NCBI RefSeq assembly: GCF_900130045.1
Contig: NZ_FQXT01000002.1
Span: forward strand, 124,001 to 188,000
From: Leeuwenhoekiella palythoae
Lineage (GTDB): Bacteria > Bacteroidota > Bacteroidia > Flavobacteriales > Flavobacteriaceae
Reading direction: 5' to 3'
DNA: 64,000 bases
Shown here: piece by piece, positions 59,459-64,000 of the stretch
How positions within the stretch are numbered: the first letter of the stretch is position 1
Layout of the letters: each line of letters begins with the position of its first letter
Made by a program: the position numbers and the translations under genes
Notes under the pieces: model-generated
The model's input: the letters and a program-made list of their open reading frames with translations, nothing else
What the model was told of the DNA's origin: nothing
Databases searched by the model: none

Positions 59459-60598
59459 ATGAAAATACTCAAACGCATCTTTTTAAGCTTAATCAGCCTG
59501 ATCCTCATACTCATCATCGCATTGTATGTATTTGATTATGACTATTTGATCAAAGCCGTGCACACCATATATTTCACGGGTCACACCACTGCCTATCTTG
59601 AGGATTATAAAAAGTTTGACAACACCACCATTAAAGCCGGAACTGCGCAACCTTGGCCGCATGCTAAAAACTACAACAACTACACCCTGAGCGATGAACT
59701 GATGCAGATTCATAAAGAGTTTGGTTCAATCGCCTATATGGTGATCAAAAACGACAGTATTGTTTTTGAAGATTATTATGATGGGTTTGGTCAGGATTCT
59801 AATAGCAATTCTTTTTCGATGGCCAAAAGTTATGTTTCGGCATTGTTGGGAAAAGCTATAAAAGATGGTTACATAAAAAGTTTAGATCAGACTGTAGGTG
59901 ATTTTATTTCAGAATATTCAGAAGGAACTGCAGCGCAAATGACCGTGGGCGATTTAGCATCGATGGCTAGCGGACTCAATTGGGACGAGTCGTATTACAG
60001 TCCGTTTTCTGTGACGACGCGTGCGTATTTTGATGACCATCTAGAACCCGTGATGCTCGGGTTGGGAATGAAAGAAAAACCGGGAACCGGATATCAATAC
60101 CTCAGCGGAAACACGCAATTACTCGCTATGGTTTTAGAGCGCGCCACTGGTAAAAAACTAGCCGATTATCTTTCTGAAAGTTTATGGAAACCTCTGGGCG
60201 CCAATCAAAATGCGCTTTGGCAATTAGACAGTGAAGAAGGCGGCCTCGTCAAAGCCTATTGCTGTATCGCTTCTAACGCTCGCGATTTTGCGCGTTTAGG
60301 AAAACTGTATAAAGATTATGGTGAATGGAATGGCCAACAAATTTTAGACTCAGCGTTTGTAGCTAAATCGATCACACCAAGATTTGAAGGCGAACCTTAC
60401 GGCTACGGGTTTTGGCTGAAAGATTTTAAGGATAAAAAGGTATTTATGATGCGTGGGCACTTGGGTCAGTATGTGGTGGTGATTCCTGAAGATGATCTTA
60501 TAGTAGTGCGCCTGGGCCACAGCCGGGGTGAAACCAATGCGACCGGTTATCCTGACGAAATGGACGCCTATCTTGAAGAAGCTTATAAAATGAATTAA
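59459..60598 (+). CDS. Serine hydrolase, beta-lactamase class C/PBP-like
   Basis: 379 residues with an N-terminal membrane helix (IFLSLISLILILIIALYVF), so it is anchored facing the periplasm. The nucleophile motif is SMAKSYVS (SxxK), the second motif YLSGN (in place of YxN), and the third MRGHLGQYVVV (HxG). Residues ~100-379 fit the beta-lactamase/esterase fold. The group includes esterases, D-aminopeptidases and peptidoglycan-modifying enzymes; its substrate is unknown. The exonuclease gene follows two bases after its stop. Confidence 0.88.
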   Translation: MKILKRIFLSLISLILILIIALYVFDYDYLIKAVHTIYFTGHTTAYLEDYKKFDNTTIKAGTAQPWPHAKNYNNYTLSDELMQIHKEFGSIAYMVIKNDSIVFEDYYDGFGQDSNSNSFSMAKSYVSALLGKAIKDGYIKSLDQTVGDFISEYSEGTAAQMTVGDLASMASGLNWDESYYSPFSVTTRAYFDDHLEPVMLGLGMKEKPGTGYQYLSGNTQLLAMVLERATGKKLADYLSESLWKPLGANQNALWQLDSEEGGLVKAYCCIASNARDFARLGKLYKDYGEWNGQQILDSAFVAKSITPRFEGEPYGYGFWLKDFKDKKVFMMRGHLGQYVVVIPEDDLIVVRLGHSRGETNATGYPDEMDAYLEEAYKMN

Positions 60599-60600
60599 CT

Positions 60601-61314
60601 ATGATCTCCCGACTTCAGCTTGAAAACATTCTTTTTTTAGATATTGAAACGGTTCCGCAGCAAGAGCATTTCAGCGATTTGGATCCCGAATTACAACAAC
60701 TCTACGCCGATAAAACAGAGTATCAACGAAAAGACGAATTTACCGCTGAAGCTTTTTACGACCGTGCCGGAATCTGGGCAGAATTTGGTAAGATCGTTTG
60801 TATTTCTGTAGGATATTTTCACAACACAGAACAAGGCCGAAGCTTTAGAACGACTTCATTTCACGGGGATGAAAAGCAGCAGCTGCTGGCTTTTAAAAAA
60901 TTACTGACCGAGCATTACAATAAACCCCAACATGTACTTTGTGCCCATAATGGGAAAGAATTTGATTTTCCATTTATTGCAAGAAGAATGATCATTAACG
61001 GAATAAAGCTTCCATTTAAGCTGGATTTATTTGGCAAGAAACCCTGGGAAGTTCCGCATTTGGATACGTTAGAACAATGGAAATTTGGCGACTACAAACA
61101 TTACACCTCTTTAAAATTACTCACCAAGATTTTAAATATTCCATCTCCCAAAACCGATATAGACGGCAGCCAGGTCTGTGAAGTCTTCTACAAAGATAAA
61201 GATATCCAACGCATTGTAGAATATTGTGAGCGCGATGTGGTTGCTGTCGCACAGATCGTACTGCGTCTGCGTAACGAGCAATTGCTACAAGAAAACGAGG
61301 TAACTTCCGTCTAG
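60601..61314 (+). CDS. 3'-5' exonuclease (DnaQ/PolB-like)
   Basis: 237 residues. ExoI motif LFLDIETVPQ (Asp-x-Glu), ExoII region HNGKEFDFPFIARRMIING, and ExoIII motif VEYCERDVVAVAQIVLRL with a catalytic Asp. This is the predicted PolB-associated exonuclease-like group of the RNase H fold. It should remove nucleotides from 3' ends of DNA or RNA in repair or turnover. It is almost fused (2-bp gap) to the serine hydrolase gene, which suggests co-expression without obvious shared role. Confidence 0.88.
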   Translation: MISRLQLENILFLDIETVPQQEHFSDLDPELQQLYADKTEYQRKDEFTAEAFYDRAGIWAEFGKIVCISVGYFHNTEQGRSFRTTSFHGDEKQQLLAFKKLLTEHYNKPQHVLCAHNGKEFDFPFIARRMIINGIKLPFKLDLFGKKPWEVPHLDTLEQWKFGDYKHYTSLKLLTKILNIPSPKTDIDGSQVCEVFYKDKDIQRIVEYCERDVVAVAQIVLRLRNEQLLQENEVTSV

Positions 61315-61332
61315 ATTGCTTCAGATAAATTG

Positions 61333-61340
61333 TACTTTTA
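61333..61340 (+). promoter_or_regulatory. -7-like box directly before the ABC transporter start
   Basis: TACTTTTA ends four bases before the GTG at 61345. An out-of-frame ATG (61343-61345) overlaps that start, giving ATGTGA, so a leaderless or start-stop arrangement is possible. Confidence 0.3.
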
Positions 61341-61344
61341 AAAT

Positions 61345-63036
61345 GTGAATAAAACACCACTTCTTTCGGTAAAAAATCTAAGTCTGGGATTTAAATCCCG
61401 CAACACGACTAATGCAGTTTTACACGACATTAGCTTTGATGTTCTTGCCAATGAAATTGTAGGAATCGTTGGGGAATCAGGCTCCGGAAAATCGGTAACC
61501 AATCTTGCTGTTTTAGGCTTGTTACCTCAAAAAAGTGTCAATATTTCTTCCGGAGAAATTCTTTTTGAAGGCGCAGATTTACTCAACTATTCTACCAAAA
61601 AACTTCAGGAAATACGCGGCAACGCGATCTCGATGATCTTCCAAGAGCCTATGAGTTCGCTCAACCCTTCAATGCGCTGCGGAAAACAAGTCACCGAAAT
61701 ATTGCAACGTCATAAAAAACTATCTGCCCAAGAAGCCAAAACCGAAACACTCAAACTTTTTGAACAGGTTAAATTACCAAGACCGGCGAGCGTTTTTAAA
61801 GCCTATCCGCACGAGATAAGCGGCGGTCAAAAACAACGTGTGATGATCGCAATGGCAATTGCCTGTAAACCTAAATTGCTCATCGCAGACGAGCCTACGA
61901 CCGCACTTGATGTAACGGTGCAAAAAGAAATTATTTTGCTCTTAAAGGAGCTGCAAAAGGAAACAGGAATGAGTATCCTGTTTATTTCGCACGACCTTTC
62001 GCTTGTGAGCGAGATCGCCGACCGTGTTATCGTGATGTATAAAGGGAAGATCGTTGAGCGTGGGAGTTCGGCGTCTATTTTTAAAAATCCTCAAGAAGAA
62101 TACACTAAAGCCCTTATTTATGCCCGGCCCTCTACAAAAGAGCGTTTGGAGCGACTCCCTACGGTTGCTGATTTTTTAAATCAAAAGCCAATGGCGCCAG
62201 CGGTAAGCGAGGCGGTAAGAACAGCGAAACACCAAAAACTGTATTCAAAAACTCCGTTGCTTGAGATTAAAAATGCTCAAAAGGAGTATTATAGTAACGT
62301 TTCATTCTTTGGTAAAAAAGAAACCATAAAAGCTGTAAATGATGTGAGTTTTAAGATTTACGAAGGCGAAACCTTAGGGCTCGTGGGTGAAAGCGGCTGC
62401 GGAAAGTCTACGTTAGGTAATTTAATTCTTCAATTAGATCAAGTGACTTCCGGTCATATCTTTTATCAGGGTACCGACTTGACTCGTTTAAAAACCCGTG
62501 AATTGCGGAAACTGCGCAGAGATATTCAAATCATTTTTCAAGACCCTTATTCCTCTTTAAATCCGCGATTAACAGTGGGTCAAGCGATCACCGAAGCGAT
62601 GGAAGTTCATAAACTTTATGCATCAAAAAAAGAGCGCAGAGCAGAAGCCTTAAAATTGCTGGAGCAGGTAGGCTTACTTCCCGAACATTATGACCGCTAT
62701 CCGCATGAGTTTAGCGGAGGTCAGCGCCAGCGTATAGGTATCGCACGTACCATCGCTGTAAAGCCTAAATTTATTGTTTGTGACGAGTCGGTCTCCGCTT
62801 TAGATATTTCGGTGCAAGCTCAAGTGCTCAATCTTCTGAACACCTTAAAAGAAGAGTATAATTTTACGTATTTATTTATCTCTCATGATCTGGCTGTGGT
62901 AAAATACATTTCAGATCGTTTACTAGTAATGCGCAATGGACAATTTGAAGAAATGGGAGAGGCCGATGCGGTGTACGCTGCTCCTCAAAGCGATTATACG
63001 CAAGCACTTATTAATGCAATCCCAAAAGGGATTTAA
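61345..63036 (+). CDS. Peptide/nickel-type ABC transporter ATP-binding protein (two fused ATPases), GTG start
   Basis: 563 residues. Two complete nucleotide-binding domains in one chain: first with Walker [13 protein letters not shown], signature [15 protein letters not shown] and Walker [13 protein letters not shown]; second with [27 protein letters not shown] and [12 protein letters not shown]. The DppD-DppF-like fusion resembles YejF/GsiA. It should drive import of peptides or similar substrates; the matching permeases and binding protein are not in the window. The start is GTG 61345, since the nearby ATG is out of frame. Confidence 0.94.
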   Translation: MNKTPLLSVKNLSLGFKSRNTTNAVLHDISFDVLANEIVGIVGESGSGKSVTNLAVLGLLPQKSVNISSGEILFEGADLLNYSTKKLQEIRGNAISMIFQEPMSSLNPSMRCGKQVTEILQRHKKLSAQEAKTETLKLFEQVKLPRPASVFKAYPHEISGGQKQRVMIAMAIACKPKLLIADEPTTALDVTVQKEIILLLKELQKETGMSILFISHDLSLVSEIADRVIVMYKGKIVERGSSASIFKNPQEEYTKALIYARPSTKERLERLPTVADFLNQKPMAPAVSEAVRTAKHQKLYSKTPLLEIKNAQKEYYSNVSFFGKKETIKAVNDVSFKIYEGETLGLVGESGCGKSTLGNLILQLDQVTSGHIFYQGTDLTRLKTRELRKLRRDIQIIFQDPYSSLNPRLTVGQAITEAMEVHKLYASKKERRAEALKLLEQVGLLPEHYDRYPHEFSGGQRQRIGIARTIAVKPKFIVCDESVSALDISVQAQVLNLLNTLKEEYNFTYLFISHDLAVVKYISDRLLVMRNGQFEEMGEADAVYAAPQSDYTQALINAIPKGI

Positions 63037-63155
63037 AACATAAAGAAAAACACTTTACGTACCAAGTACCACAGCATTGCAATAACCGCTACGGTTGCTT
63101 TAAAGCTATATGTTATTTTTTGGAAGAAAGACACGGGTTGGGTAAGTGTACGCAT
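63033..63155 (-). CDS. Possible 40-residue membrane peptide
   Basis: A minus-strand frame from ATG 63153-63155 to the TAA at 63033-63035 encodes MRTLTQPVSFFQKITYSFKA, then [20 protein letters not shown], that is, a basic front and one membrane helix. It overlaps the end of the ABC gene by four bases on the opposite strand. The composition (positive front, hydrophobic core, aromatic end) is that of small membrane proteins, but no homologue is known to me. The surrounding 570 bp has no other gene. Confidence 0.35.
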   Translation of the reverse strand: MRTLTQPVSFFQKITYSFKATVAVIAMLWYLVRKVFFFMF

Positions 63156-63195
63156 TGGGCGATGCTTTTAATGAAACATAGATTATTAAGACTAA

Positions 63196-63228
63196 AAAAC
63201 ACCTTTGATAGTAAAGGTGTTTGTTTTT
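63196..63228. terminator. Hairpin terminator downstream of the ABC gene
   Basis: AAACACCTTT-GATAGT-AAAGGTGTTT with a T-rich end; 160 bases after the ABC stop. Also usable on the minus strand as a leader or terminator of the small frame. Confidence 0.6.
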
Positions 63229-63265
63229 ATAATTGGAATCTTACGATTCAGGGTTTCTATAAAAT

Positions 63266-63297
63266 AAAAACCGCAAGGCTCCCCTCGCGGTTTTTTT
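63266..63297. terminator. Second hairpin terminator in the same gap
   Basis: AAAAACCGC-AAGG pairs with CCTC-GCGGTTTTTTT (one A-C mismatch) and ends in seven T. From here to 63550 I see only AT-rich sequence with no gene or clear structure. Confidence 0.65.
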
Positions 63298-63556
63298 AAC
63301 AAATCATAACATCAAAATACTCCTATTTTGAAGCTAAACAACAACCTCTGTTTGCAATTCCTAGGGTTGTTATAAAATCTTACCGAGTTGGAATGCTGCT
63401 AATGTAGGATTTTTTTTCATTGCTCCAAACAAAATCAGTTGATTTTATCAAAACAATGTTAAAAATTATTGCTTTTCAACCGAATTTAAGTGTTTTTCAG
63501 CGTTGAAAATTCTGAAACAAGTATTTCAACGAATAACATACATCGTTCAAAGACAA

Positions 63557-63583
63557 AAAAAGAGCCTCTTTAAAGGCTCTTTT
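63557..63583 (-). terminator. Terminator after the CoA-transferase gene
   Basis: AAAAGAGCCT-CTTTA-AAGGCTCTTTT-type stem; on the minus strand it lies 20 bases after the stop and ends in T. Confidence 0.75.
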
Positions 63584-63605
63584 ATATCGATAAACTACAA
63601 ATTAT

Positions 63606-64000
63606 TCATGCTAGAATCATTTCGGGAACCTCATCCGGTATTTCGAGTGTTCCTTCGGTCGCTTTCTTGATTTCTTCTACAGAAACTCCAGGGGCGCGTT
63701 CTAAAAGCTTAAACCCTTTAGCAGTAACTTCTAACACCGCCAGGTTGGTGACTATTTTAGTAACACAACCCACACCGGTAAGCGGCAGTGTACAACGCTT
63801 TAAGAGTTTAGACTGCCCGGCACGATTGGTATGCATCATTGCGACAATGATATTTTCGGCACTCGCGACAAGATCCATCGCGCCGCCCATACCTTTCACC
63901 ATTTTACCCGGAATTTTCCAGTTAGCAATATCCCCGTTTTCAGCAACTTCCATCGCACCTAAAATAGTAAGGTCAACGTGTTGCCCTCTGATCATGGAGA
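63606..64000 (-). CDS. scoB: 3-oxoacid CoA-transferase subunit B (partial, 5' end beyond window)
   Basis: 131 residues of the C-terminal part; the frame continues past base 64000, and the ATG at 63993-63995 is internal. The sequence ILGAMEVAENGDIANWKIPG, MVKGMGGAMDLVASAENIIV, LTGVGCVTKIVTNLAVLEV is the beta subunit of succinyl-CoA:3-ketoacid CoA-transferase. The enzyme exchanges CoA between succinyl-CoA and acetoacetate in ketone-body/branched-acid breakdown. The catalytic Glu would lie upstream of the visible part. Subunit A is expected just outside the window. Confidence 0.93.
   Translation of the reverse strand, partial: SMIRGQHVDLTILGAMEVAENGDIANWKIPGKMVKGMGGAMDLVASAENIIVAMMHTNRAGQSKLLKRCTLPLTGVGCVTKIVTNLAVLEVTAKGFKLLERAPGVSVEEIKKATEGTLEIPDEVPEMILA

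Noticed and set aside
1-64000. CRISPR array, tRNA or rRNA genes, prophage
   Set aside because: No regularly spaced direct repeats, no T-loop/acceptor pattern or rRNA sequence, and no phage structural genes were seen on either strand.

Overview
The window reads as chromosomal DNA of an aerobic Bacteroidota, most likely a marine-type flavobacterium (family Flavobacteriaceae). The reasons are type IX secretion (T9SS) substrates with gliding-motility-type C-termini, -7 boxes of the TAnnTTTG type with little Shine-Dalgarno signal, a glycyl-tRNA synthetase of the single-chain 511-residue kind, many Bacteroidota-only lipoproteins, and oxygen-dependent HemF together with HemJ. No rRNA, tRNA, CRISPR array or classical transposase was found.

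Layout. 0-9 kb: the tail of a possible carotenoid gene, an AraC regulator with an SDR oxidoreductase, a GH43-type glycosidase with an NTF2-like front domain, a 1.35-kb-codon T9SS adhesin with eight tandem repeats, and a TerB-DnaJ protein. 9-28 kb: bacilliredoxin, a CLC chloride channel, cold-shock protein, nitrilase-type amidase, lipoproteins, ComF, GlyRS, a second T9SS protein, a giant outer-membrane barrel, exonuclease III, an OmpA lipoprotein and an aldo-keto reductase. 28-35 kb: two FKBP lipoproteins flanking a ZIP transporter, an acyl-CoA dehydrogenase, and a four-gene arsenic operon (arsR, DUF6428, arsC-like phosphatase, acr3) with two copies of a dyad operator. 35-39 kb: M23 peptidase, radical SAM protein, then a small AT-rich island with lineage-specific genes and a gene remnant.

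39-58 kb is dominated by haem synthesis. On the minus strand lie hemJ and hemH, with an AraC regulator next to them; divergent from the regulator is a plus-strand run hemA-hemC-hemD-hemE-(three unknown genes)-hemF-hemB. Together these supply every step from glutamyl-tRNA to haem except glutamate-1-semialdehyde aminomutase (HemL). 58-64 kb holds a CorC/CNNM-type membrane protein, a DNA methyl-repair protein, a serine hydrolase, a 3'-5' exonuclease, a fused peptide ABC ATPase and the end of a CoA-transferase gene.

The most striking object is at 51.7-52.1 kb. A 440-bp unit with 34-bp imperfect terminal inverted repeats, each able to fold as a GC-rich hairpin, carries a DUF559 (Vsr-like) nuclease gene and sits exactly at the start of hemD. 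The DUF559 reading frame runs through the right repeat without a stop and continues as uroporphyrinogen-III synthase, so hemD has no start codon of its own and is expressed as a nuclease-HemD fusion. This looks like a transposase-free mobile element that has captured an essential gene.
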